DNA of 9,878 nt, taken from contig CABUKY010000063.1 of the NCBI GenBank assembly GCA_902492185.1, positions 1-9,878 of the forward strand, given 5' to 3'. Below are positions 1 to 5,547 of the stretch, in pieces. Origin of the DNA: an uncultured Collinsella sp. GTDB lineage: Bacteria > Actinomycetota > Coriobacteriia > Coriobacteriales > Coriobacteriaceae. The translations under genes were made by a program, and so were the position numbers. The notes beneath the pieces are model-generated. The model worked only from the letters and a program-made list of their open reading frames with translations, searched no databases and was not told where the DNA came from. Position 1 is the first letter of the stretch; every line of letters starts with the position of its first letter.

Positions 1-1
1 G

Positions 2-259
2 AGCGACACCAACCGCTACTACATCATGCGCAACCGCGGTTATCTGGCCCGCTACATGCAAATCTACGGCGACTATCACCCCGTGCTGTTCCGTCTGGGC
101 AACGCCGCGACCTTCTGCAAGGAGTTCATTCGCCTGGCAGCCGTTGACAAGTGCTTTAAGACCGGTATTCCGGCGCTGCGCCGTGGCATGAAGGACGCCC
201 GCAAGATCATCAAGGACCCCGACTGGAAGCCCATGCCGCCCATGAAGGACACCGAGTAA
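2..259 (+). CDS. Probable family-2 glycosyltransferase, C-terminal fragment
   Basis: Only the last 85 codons are present; the frame is open from base 2 and ends at TAA 257-259. The first residues (SDTNRYYIMRNRGYLARY) match the pattern seen near the C-terminus of rhamnosyltransferase-like GT2 enzymes, where a YYxxRN stretch precedes a basic amphipathic tail. The later ALRRGMKDARK segment fits the Gly/Arg-rich tail often found after it. No catalytic motif lies inside the window, so the sugar and acceptor cannot be named. Such enzymes usually add sugars to cell-wall polysaccharides at the inner face of the membrane. The internal ATG at 26 is not the true start, since the same frame is coding upstream. 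The next gene is convergent, 24 bases away. Assignment to GT2 is an inference from a short tail. Confidence 0.6.
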   Translation, partial: SDTNRYYIMRNRGYLARYMQIYGDYHPVLFRLGNAATFCKEFIRLAAVDKCFKTGIPALRRGMKDARKIIKDPDWKPMPPMKDTE

Positions 260-283
260 CGGAAGCCGGAAACACCTCGGCGC

Positions 284-2080
284 TTAAAGCCGCTGGCACA
301 CCGTAGCCACATGCTGCCCATCAAAACCGAACCCCCAGCGCATGCGACCCACGCCGGGGCGCGGTACACGGATTTCGTCGATGCCGTCGCGCTCTATGTC
401 GAGTAGCGACTGCACGGCCAGCAATTCCAGTCCCAGCGCATCCACATCGGGGTCATACATCAAGTTAATCGTTATCAGCGGGCGCTCGTCCAGCATGCCA
501 ATCGTATCTGCTACGTCGAACACAGCACCCGTAGGGAAAACCTGGATGTCCCAGCGACCTGCGCCACACTTTCGCCTCGAGGCAGGATTGGCATAGCCCG
601 GTAAGCCAAAGCAGAGCCCCTGCAAGAGCAGATGATATGGCAGCGGCTTATCTGGGTCGGTCTCACCGATTCCCGCATCCCCCAGGATGCGGCTTAGCGC
701 CCGCCTCACGGTATCCTCGTTCCCACGGCACAGCCCGTCGCGAAACGCATCGACGTCTCGAATGTCTTCGGCAGCGCACTCAAACCACTCAACAATCACT
801 AGACGCAAGGCCTGTCTAAGCTCGTTATTGGGCAATCGCAAAGCACGGAGGCGATTGCCATGCTCTGGCTCCTCAGTCATATCCGTCGTGAGAAAACCGG
901 ACAGATACAGCGCTGTCCACATGCCATCGTCAGGCGAGACATCTGGCTCTGCAGTGCCCAAACAAAGCGGGACCTCAGCGCACCCATGGGCCTCGAGCAA
1001 ATCAAACAAGACCGAAAGGCGGTCGAGATTCCACCCGGCAACTACCCTACTCAGGCAATCCGCATACCCATACAGATCGGCGCGCACAGGCGCCGTGCAG
1101 CCTCGGTCCAGAAAACCGATCACGCGCGCCGGACTCGAACAATAGACCCTGCCAAACCGATATCCCTCGAGCCATTCACGCGCATCATCAAGGTATTCCT
1201 CGCGCCCAGCATGATTCAACAGAGCCTGGACCTCGGCATCCGAAAAGCCGAACCAACGGTCACACCACGTCGAAAGCGGCGTCGACAGACAATACGAACA
1301 ACTGCGCGAAGAAAGCGCCGCTTCGGCAGGACCGGGACACTCCCCCATCAGACACGTCAGCCGCAACGAATCGCGCGCAGTGGCAATGGCGTCGAACAGC
1401 ACGCGATCGAATAGCCCTGCCGGATCGGCGTCGGAAGCGTCCCTCGCGCTCGCACGGCGAGACCACGCCGCATCGTACCCATCAACGAGCAATACAACCT
1501 GCTCATCGCAGGCCATCTCCAGCAGCTCAATGAGCACACCGAGCACCGAGTCAACCTCGTCCGCGCTCGCCACGCCACGCGCAACACGTTCGATGTGACG
1601 CACCTTATCTCGAGCTAAATCAGGAGCCTCCAAGAGCGCCAACAAGCGAGCGCACTCGCCCGAAAGGGCATCGCGCACGACGTCGGCAATAGCGGCACCA
1701 CGCCTCGCAGCGCCAGAAAAGTCCAGCGATATCACCGGATAGCAAGCATATTCATCCCGATAGCGCCCACCGTCTGCATCCCAAATCTGAGCATTGGCAA
1801 ACAAACGCTGATCAGCGCGACCAACCGCTGGACGCTCCAGAAAAGCCCTGAGCGTCGACAAGTTCATGCTTTTGCCAAAACCCTCGGGTCGACAGCACAC
1901 CACAACGGACGCGTCGCAGTCCAACACATCGGCAATAAACATGGTCTTGTCGACCAGCGTGCAGCAACCAAGAGCCTCCGCATAGTCGTGCATGCCAATG
2001 GGCAAAGCCGCATCGTCGGCACAGCCGATCAAGCGCACGCCAAAGCCAGCAGTACAATCAACATTTGCCTGTTCAGACAC
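284..2080 (-). CDS. AAA-ATPase-like / PD-(D/E)XK family protein with degenerate active sites
   Basis: The protein is 598 aa from GTG 2080. It follows the family pattern of an N-terminal AAA-ATPase-like domain and a C-terminal PD-(D/E)XK-like nuclease domain. With residues counted from GTG 2212 (subtract 44 for this start), one sees LPIGMHDYAEA (70-80), LVDKTMFI (86-93), a P-loop RPEGFGKSMN (108-117), YPVISLDF (158-165), a Walker-B-like VVLLVDGYD (239-247), EGYRFG (349-354), YHLLLQGL (526-533), GRWDIQVFP (552-560), LITINLMY (579-586) and WGFGFDGQHV (626-635). Family members usually have RPRRFGKS, a DEYD Walker B and an ExK nuclease strand. Here these are PEG, DGYD and NLM. The protein is also cysteine-rich (24 Cys). 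The frame runs up to GTG 2212, but family similarity begins only near residue 68. An AGGGGG ribosome-binding site lies 9 bases before GTG 2080 (6 before TTG 2083), with a possible TACAAT -10 at 2115-2120. Biological role unknown. Confidence 0.75.
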   Translation of the reverse strand: MSEQANVDCTAGFGVRLIGCADDAALPIGMHDYAEALGCCTLVDKTMFIADVLDCDASVVVCCRPEGFGKSMNLSTLRAFLERPAVGRADQRLFANAQIWDADGGRYRDEYACYPVISLDFSGAARRGAAIADVVRDALSGECARLLALLEAPDLARDKVRHIERVARGVASADEVDSVLGVLIELLEMACDEQVVLLVDGYDAAWSRRASARDASDADPAGLFDRVLFDAIATARDSLRLTCLMGECPGPAEAALSSRSCSYCLSTPLSTWCDRWFGFSDAEVQALLNHAGREEYLDDAREWLEGYRFGRVYCSSPARVIGFLDRGCTAPVRADLYGYADCLSRVVAGWNLDRLSVLFDLLEAHGCAEVPLCLGTAEPDVSPDDGMWTALYLSGFLTTDMTEEPEHGNRLRALRLPNNELRQALRLVIVEWFECAAEDIRDVDAFRDGLCRGNEDTVRRALSRILGDAGIGETDPDKPLPYHLLLQGLCFGLPGYANPASRRKCGAGRWDIQVFPTGAVFDVADTIGMLDERPLITINLMYDPDVDALGLELLAVQSLLDIERDGIDEIRVPRPGVGRMRWGFGFDGQHVATVCQRL

Positions 2081-2089
2081 CAAAACGTT

Positions 2090-2095
2090 CCCCCT
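2090..2095 (-). promoter_or_regulatory. Ribosome-binding site that decides the start of the AAA-like gene
   Basis: The minus strand reads AGGGGG followed by AACGTT, TTG (2083-2081) and GTG (2080-2078). The spacing is 6 bases to TTG and 9 to GTG. The ATG at 2197 and GTG at 2212 lack such a site. GTG 2212 also sits in the T-run of the upstream terminator. This favours a start at 2080 or 2083. Confidence 0.5.
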
Positions 2096-2210
2096 AAATC
2101 GCAGCACGACGCCAATTGTAATGACCGCCTCGCGCGTACCGACGACGCCGCGCGAACATATCGGGCAACGGTAGCAACAAGAGGTATGAGGGGGCATAAC
2201 TAATCGTTGC

Positions 2211-2250
2211 ACAACAAAACGGGGCCCAATGTATTCGCACCGGACCCCGT
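2211..2250 (-). terminator. Rho-independent terminator of the surface-protein gene
   Basis: On the minus strand, ACGGGGTCC (2250-2242) can pair with GGGCCCCGT (2227-2219) across a 14-base loop, giving nine pairs including one G-U wobble. The run TTTTGTTGT follows. On the plus strand the wobble becomes a C-A mismatch and no T-run follows directly, so the hairpin suits leftward transcripts. It lies 33 bases after the surface-protein stop codon and separates that gene from the AAA-like gene. Confidence 0.7.
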
Positions 2251-2282
2251 CCCAACTCTTTAGTTATCTGGCAACCGAGAGG

Positions 2283-4061
2283 CTACTCCTCCGAGCCGTC
2301 CTCCCCAGAAGCTTTCTTCTGCTGATCGAGCTTATGCTTACCACTTACGATAGACGTAGCGCCCAGTGTGGCCAAGCTTGCACTGGCAAGGCTCGCCATA
2401 ACGATAAGGTCGCCCGTCTTGGGCATGTTACCGCCAGATGACTTGGTCGTTGTAGTCGTCGTGGTTGTAGTGGTCACCGTCTTGGAGTCATTTTGCTCTT
2501 GGGCCTGGTTGTCAGCACCGCTCTTGTCGTCGTCTTCGGGCTGTTTCTTTTCGCCCTCGGTCTTGCTCTCGTCCTTCTTCTGAGCAGATTTGTCGTCCTT
2601 CTCCTCAGAGCTAGAACCCTTATCGGATTCGGTCTTCTCGGAAGCCTTGTCCTTGGAGTCGCCCTTTGCGGCCTCGGTCTTTTCCGTGGAAACCTGATCA
2701 GAGTTGTCCTTGATCTGGGCCGAGCCGTTATTGACGCCAGCCATCAGCGAAGAACCCAGCGTAGAACCAAGCTGCTCGGAGAAAGAAGGCTTCTTGTCCG
2801 GCGAAGCAACGGGAGCGTCCGGCGCTTTATTCGAGTCGTCCTTGGAAGCATCGGAATCAGGGGTTGCGTCAGAGCCGGAGCCGTTGTTAGAGCCGGTGTC
2901 AACGAACGAATCGCTCGAGCTGGTGGATGAGTTAGAGGTGTCAGCGTCGGTCGAACCAGAAGCGTCGCTGTCCGTATTGCCGGCAGAGCTTGAAGACGAA
3001 TCGCCCGCAGCAGAGCCGTTCGAATTGGAGCCGTTCGAGGTAGAGCCGTCGTTGGTAGTGCCACCAGCAGAGCCATTACCGTCAGCATCGGTCGGGGGCG
3101 CATCCATCCTGTCATCGTTGGCATCGTCACTCGAGTCGTCATTCGAATCAGGTGTCGGCGAGGGCGCCGGTGTGGGCTCGGGCTGCACGGGCGTCGCGGC
3201 GGCAGCCTCGTCCTCAGCGATATAAACCAAGCAGTCCTTTAGCTCGTTGCAGTAGCGGTTCTTCCAGCCTTCATGATACTGGGGCTGGCTCGAATACTTG
3301 GTCGCCACGTTGTTGACCACGCTATTGGAGAGCGCCGTCACAAACTCGCGGTCGGACATATCGTTGGAAAGATTTGCCCAACGGAAGAAATCCCTGCAAC
3401 CACCGGTGCCGCACATGTTGGTGATGCTCCACACCATGCCCTTGACGCAATCGGCGCGGCCGGAGATGTCAATGCCAAGAGCGCTCTTGAGCCACGCCTC
3501 GGTCACCGCATAGTACGAGTTGTACGCATAAGCGTCCTGAAGCGCCGAGAACTCGACAGGATCGGTGTTATAAGCGCCCTGGAAGGCCTCCTGCGCAATA
3601 CGGCCCAGCTCGGTAAGTTGGCCGTTCTCGTACATGGCATTCCTCGCGTTGGAAATCTCGCCGCCGCGATCAATCGCATCCTTGAGCATGCTGTATTTTT
3701 CGGGGTTGTAGTTGTAGGCCTGCTTCATAAACGGAATGAGCGACCAACGACGGTCGAACTGGTAATAACCCAGCGCGTTATAGCCGTCACCGTACGAAAA
3801 GCCCTGGTTGTAGTTGCCATGGCTCTCGTACTTGGTAAAGTACTTTATCTCGGGAGTCACGTTGACAAACGAAACGCCCTGGACCGACCTCAGCACGCCC
3901 GAGAAGGACTGCTGGGTGTAAAGGCCCTTATCGATATCGGTGGCATCCGAGGCAACGCCCGGCGTGGGCTCCTCGGCAGCGGCGGGCGCGGGCGCGGTAA
4001 CGGCGCCAAACGAAAGCGCCAGCGTCAGGCCCGCGACAATAGCAGAATGCTTGGGCTGCAT
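2283..4061 (-). CDS. Sortase-anchored surface protein with lysozyme-like N-terminal domain
   Basis: The 592-aa protein has a signal peptide (1-29: basic MQPKHS start, hydrophobic core, APAAA-E cleavage site). A folded domain follows (about 50-283) with YESHGNY (78-84) and GYYQFD (98-103). This order, a Glu in a YES motif followed by a Gly/Tyr-rich G-x-YQ motif, recalls lysozyme-like cell-wall hydrolases, with E79 as candidate catalytic residue. The domain has five Cys (205, 217, 222, 271, 277). A Pro linker (291-304), a Ser/Asp/Asn/Gly-rich stalk (305-420) and a Lys/Glu/Asp/Ser-rich stretch (450-527) come next, then ten Thr (530-539). The sorting signal is MPKTG (546-550), a hydrophobic segment (552-573) and the charged tail SGKHKLDQQKK. 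Known biology: sortase cleaves after Thr and joins the protein to the wall. The start ATG 4061 has AGGGAGG 5 bases upstream (4067-4073). The secreted, anchored architecture is well supported; the enzymatic role is inference. It could be an adhesin with an inactive lysozyme fold. Confidence 0.85.
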   Translation of the reverse strand: MQPKHSAIVAGLTLALSFGAVTAPAPAAAEEPTPGVASDATDIDKGLYTQQSFSGVLRSVQGVSFVNVTPEIKYFTKYESHGNYNQGFSYGDGYNALGYYQFDRRWSLIPFMKQAYNYNPEKYSMLKDAIDRGGEISNARNAMYENGQLTELGRIAQEAFQGAYNTDPVEFSALQDAYAYNSYYAVTEAWLKSALGIDISGRADCVKGMVWSITNMCGTGGCRDFFRWANLSNDMSDREFVTALSNSVVNNVATKYSSQPQYHEGWKNRYCNELKDCLVYIAEDEAAAATPVQPEPTPAPSPTPDSNDDSSDDANDDRMDAPPTDADGNGSAGGTTNDGSTSNGSNSNGSAAGDSSSSSAGNTDSDASGSTDADTSNSSTSSSDSFVDTGSNNGSGSDATPDSDASKDDSNKAPDAPVASPDKKPSFSEQLGSTLGSSLMAGVNNGSAQIKDNSDQVSTEKTEAAKGDSKDKASEKTESDKGSSSEEKDDKSAQKKDESKTEGEKKQPEDDDKSGADNQAQEQNDSKTVTTTTTTTTTTKSSGGNMPKTGDLIVMASLASASLATLGATSIVSGKHKLDQQKKASGEDGSEE

Positions 4062-4131
4062 AAGATCCTCCCTGCATTGGTATAGTTAAAGTGCAGTTTG
4101 CAAAGATAGAAATAAGTATTGCAGCTCGCCC

Positions 4132-4170
4132 GTTGTTGCACAACAACCCCTCGGTAAACGGCAACAACCC
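4132..4170. repeat. GTTGTTG/CAACAAC repeat cluster upstream of the surface-protein gene
   Basis: A 7-bp inverted repeat with a 2-base centre (GTTGTTG-CA-CAACAAC, 4132-4147) lies 71 bp from the surface-protein ATG. A second CAACAACCC at 4162-4170 repeats 4141-4149 in direct orientation, 21 bases apart, or about two helical turns. The cluster falls between the HEPN gene stop and the surface-protein start, where the surface-gene promoter must lie unless the gene is co-transcribed. It could be an operator. As an RNA hairpin it has no U-run, so a terminator is less likely. No convincing -35/-10 pair was found in 4062-4189. Confidence 0.4.
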
Positions 4171-4189
4171 TCCGCGAAATCTTAAGGAA

Positions 4190-4609
4190 TTAGACAAACT
4201 GGTCGTCGGGCGCCAACAGAAGCTCGCCGTAACGTTTCGTCAGCCCGTCTCTCAACTGACAGAAAGCGGGAATATAGACGTTCAAGATGCGCTGAATCAA
4301 ATCTTGAGCGAGCTTGTTGTCGTAGATATGGACGTTCGTATTGCGGTCTCTGAGCATATCCAGCCAGGCTGCCTCATCAATAAAGTCGTAGAATCGGTAG
4401 GACTCCTTCAAGATGGCACGAGGAGACCCCGACGCGGCAAGCGTGGCGCCCTCATACTCGAGCAGACGCTTAAGGAGCTTCCAGCTCAGTTCAAATTGAA
4501 GATTGAACTTATTAATCAATCCACTCTGAACAAAATCATTGTTGAGATCCTGATTGGGCGCATCCTCAAGATTCGCCAAGGCGCTAACAAAGTTCTCATA
4601 TTTTTTCAT
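4190..4609 (-). CDS. HEPN nucleotidyltransferase-partner protein, HI0074/HepT-like (putative toxin)
   Basis: The 139-aa protein matches the HI0074 (NTase substrate-binding) type of HEPN protein: FELSWKLLKRLLEYEG (39-54), GSPRAILKESYRF (61-73), WLDMLRDRN (82-90). The motif R89-N-T-N-V-H94-I-Y96 is the RX4HXY signature. In HepT of the MntA-HepT type VII toxin-antitoxin system, R and H belong to the RNase active site and the partner nucleotidyltransferase adds AMP to the Tyr. All three residues are present, so an active and modifiable toxin is possible. HI0074 and HI0073 are known to form a complex, but toxin activity in this clade is inference. ATG 4609 overlaps the end of the nucleotidyltransferase gene by 14 bases and has no clear ribosome-binding site, which suggests translational coupling. 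It is the last gene of the leftward cluster; no terminator was identified. Confidence 0.85.
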   Translation of the reverse strand: MKKYENFVSALANLEDAPNQDLNNDFVQSGLINKFNLQFELSWKLLKRLLEYEGATLAASGSPRAILKESYRFYDFIDEAAWLDMLRDRNTNVHIYDNKLAQDLIQRILNVYIPAFCQLRDGLTKRYGELLLAPDDQFV

Positions 4610-4883
4610 ACAGAATCACACCATCCTTGGCAATCTCATCGAGCAATTGCTGCGATAGGGACTCGTCGAGATTGACGACATCTACATCTAAAAGAGTATC
4701 AAGATGTTCCTCGATCAAATATGAGAAACGGCCGAAATCCCGGCAACCTGCTACGGCGATGTCAATATCGCTCTTGGGCAAGTTGTCGCCTCGAGCACGA
4801 GAACCAAACAACACGACCTTCTCGGCGTCACATTCCCGAGCAAAAACTTCGATTTGCTTGTACACCTTGTCGAGAGATGCCAT
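4596..4883 (-). CDS. MntA-like minimal nucleotidyltransferase (putative antitoxin)
   Basis: The 95-aa protein belongs to the small DNA-polymerase-beta-like nucleotidyltransferases. Counting from ATG 4883, it has VVLFGSRARGD (24-33), SDIDIAV (38-44) and LDVDVVNL (65-72). These supply the GS turn, the metal-binding pair D39/D41 and a third Asp at D68, so the active site looks complete. In MntA-HepT systems the equivalent enzyme AMPylates the HEPN partner and neutralises it. The frame extends to GTG 4889, but ATG 4883 is preferred: AGGGG at 4889-4893 lies 5 bases upstream of it and would be too close to the GTG. The gene begins 8 bases after the Rrf2 stop codon and overlaps the HEPN gene by 14 bases. 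Its role as antitoxin is inferred from pairing with the HEPN gene. Confidence 0.85.
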   Translation of the reverse strand: MASLDKVYKQIEVFARECDAEKVVLFGSRARGDNLPKSDIDIAVAGCRDFGRFSYLIEEHLDTLLDVDVVNLDESLSQQLLDEIAKDGVILYEKI

Positions 4884-4888
4884 TTGCA

Positions 4889-4893
4889 CCCCT
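4889..4893 (-). promoter_or_regulatory. Ribosome-binding site of the nucleotidyltransferase, overlapping the Rrf2 stop codon
   Basis: The minus strand reads CTG TAG GGG TGCAA ATG. AGGGG (4893-4889) shares two bases with the TAG stop of the regulator gene (4894-4892) and lies 5 bases from the ATG. A ribosome finishing the regulator therefore ends on the initiation site of the next gene, consistent with coupled translation. Confidence 0.55.
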
Positions 4894-5323
4894 ACAGCTT
4901 AATGTCAAAGTTGATCTCGGGGACGGCGGCCAAGTCGGCCAACGTCACGCCGTCGACGTACTTTTCGATCACGTCGTCCAGGCCGCGCCAGAACTTGACG
5001 GTCGAGCAAAGATCGCTGCGAGTGCAGCTGTTGTCGATGCCATCGCACGCCACTGGAGCCGTGCTGCCCTCGACGGCGCGCAGGATGTCGCCGGCACGCA
5101 CCTCGGCTGGATCCTTGGCCATCATGTAGCCGCCGCCCTTGCCGCGCACGCTTTTAAGCAGGCCCGCCTTCATGAGCGGACGGACCAGCTGCTCCAGATA
5201 CTTTTGCGAGATATGCTCGCGGTCGGCGACCTCGCGCAGGGCAATCTTGCCCTCGGCGTCACCAAGCGCTGCGATATAGATCATCAGCCGGAGGGCATAG
5301 CGGCCCTTAGAAGAAATGAGCAT
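4892..5323 (-). CDS. Rrf2/IscR-like Fe-S-sensing transcriptional regulator
   Basis: The 143-aa protein is a typical Rrf2-family regulator. It opens with MLISSKGRYALRLMIYIA, followed by a winged-helix region (REVADREHISQKYLEQL, 30-46; wing VRGKGGGY, 59-66). Near the C-terminus are C93, C100 and C106 (C-x6-C-x5-C), close to the C-x5-C-x5-C that binds a [2Fe-2S] cluster in E. coli IscR. It probably binds DNA as a dimer and senses Fe-S status. It is divergent from the suf operon, across a 224-bp gap with strong palindromes, so control of suf and of itself is likely. ATG 5323 is chosen because GGGAGG lies 6 bases upstream and the family N-terminus begins there. The open frame to 5401 runs through the operator sequence. 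The nucleotidyltransferase gene follows 8 bases downstream. Activator or repressor mode cannot be read from sequence. Confidence 0.9.
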   Translation of the reverse strand: MLISSKGRYALRLMIYIAALGDAEGKIALREVADREHISQKYLEQLVRPLMKAGLLKSVRGKGGGYMMAKDPAEVRAGDILRAVEGSTAPVACDGIDNSCTRSDLCSTVKFWRGLDDVIEKYVDGVTLADLAAVPEINFDIKL

Positions 5324-5343
5324 ACCTACCCTCCCATCGCATC

Positions 5344-5418
5344 TGGGACAACATAACCAGCTTTGTTTGTCCCAAATCTTAAGTAAATGGGACAAACACA
5401 ACAGGTTATTTTGTCCCA
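5344..5418. promoter_or_regulatory. Four-half-site palindromic operator array
   Basis: Two inverted repeats of identical design, TGGGACAA-N15-TTGTCCCA, occupy 5344-5374 and 5388-5418. The inner two half-sites also form TTTGTCCCA-N13-TGGGACAAA (5366-5396). The outer arms extend to 15 bases with one mismatch (5344-5358 against 5404-5418, including ATAACC/GGTTAT). The whole is symmetric about 5381. It starts 20 bases upstream of the Rrf2 ATG and ends 37 bases before the suf -35. Binding by the Rrf2 protein is inferred from location. Confidence 0.75.
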
Positions 5419-5439
5419 GAATTTGAAAAGTCGAGTGGA

Positions 5440-5463
5440 TTAGTCGGGTTTTCCCTTGACTAA
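5440..5463. promoter_or_regulatory. Inverted repeat overlapping the suf -35 element
   Basis: TTAGTC (5440-5445) and GACTAA (5458-5463) form 6-bp arms around a 12-base spacer. The right arm overlaps the proposed -35 TTGACT, the place where a bound repressor would block polymerase. The arms are short and the spacer is not symmetric, so chance is possible. Confidence 0.35.
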
Positions 5464-5483
5464 CGCCGAACCCATAGTAACTT
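5456..5483 (+). promoter_or_regulatory. Probable promoter of the suf operon
   Basis: TTGACT (5456-5461) matches the -35 consensus in five of six bases. TAACTT (5478-5483), 16 bases later, is a weaker -10. Transcription would start near 5490, leaving a leader of about 55-60 bases before sufC. No other pair this good was seen between 5419 and 5547. Confidence 0.5.
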
Positions 5484-5547
5484 TATTCCGAGAAGATTCC
5501 TAGGGTTTAGTACACCTATGAGTACACCATATACAGAGAGGGACAGC

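Noticed and set aside
260..283. Possible terminator between the convergent glycosyltransferase and AAA-like genes
   Set aside because: Only a 4-bp CGGC/GCCG stem with a 7-base loop was found, with no T-run on either strand.
2081..2212. Extended N-terminus of the AAA-like protein from GTG 2212
   Set aside because: It begins within a terminator T-run, lacks a ribosome-binding site and is not family-like. The 2080 (or 2083) start is better supported.
3273..4085. Plus-strand frame of 270 codons over the surface-protein gene
   Set aside because: The opposite strand encodes a signal peptide, motifs and a good ribosome-binding site; this frame has none of these.
5324..5401. 26-codon N-terminal extension of the Rrf2 protein
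   Set aside because: It reads through the palindromic operator. Rrf2 proteins begin at the M-L-I-S-S-K-G-R-Y motif, which has its own ribosome-binding site.
5344..5418. Repeats considered as a CRISPR array
   Set aside because: The units are only 8 bp, alternate in orientation and sit in a promoter region. That is operator design, not direct repeats with unique spacers.
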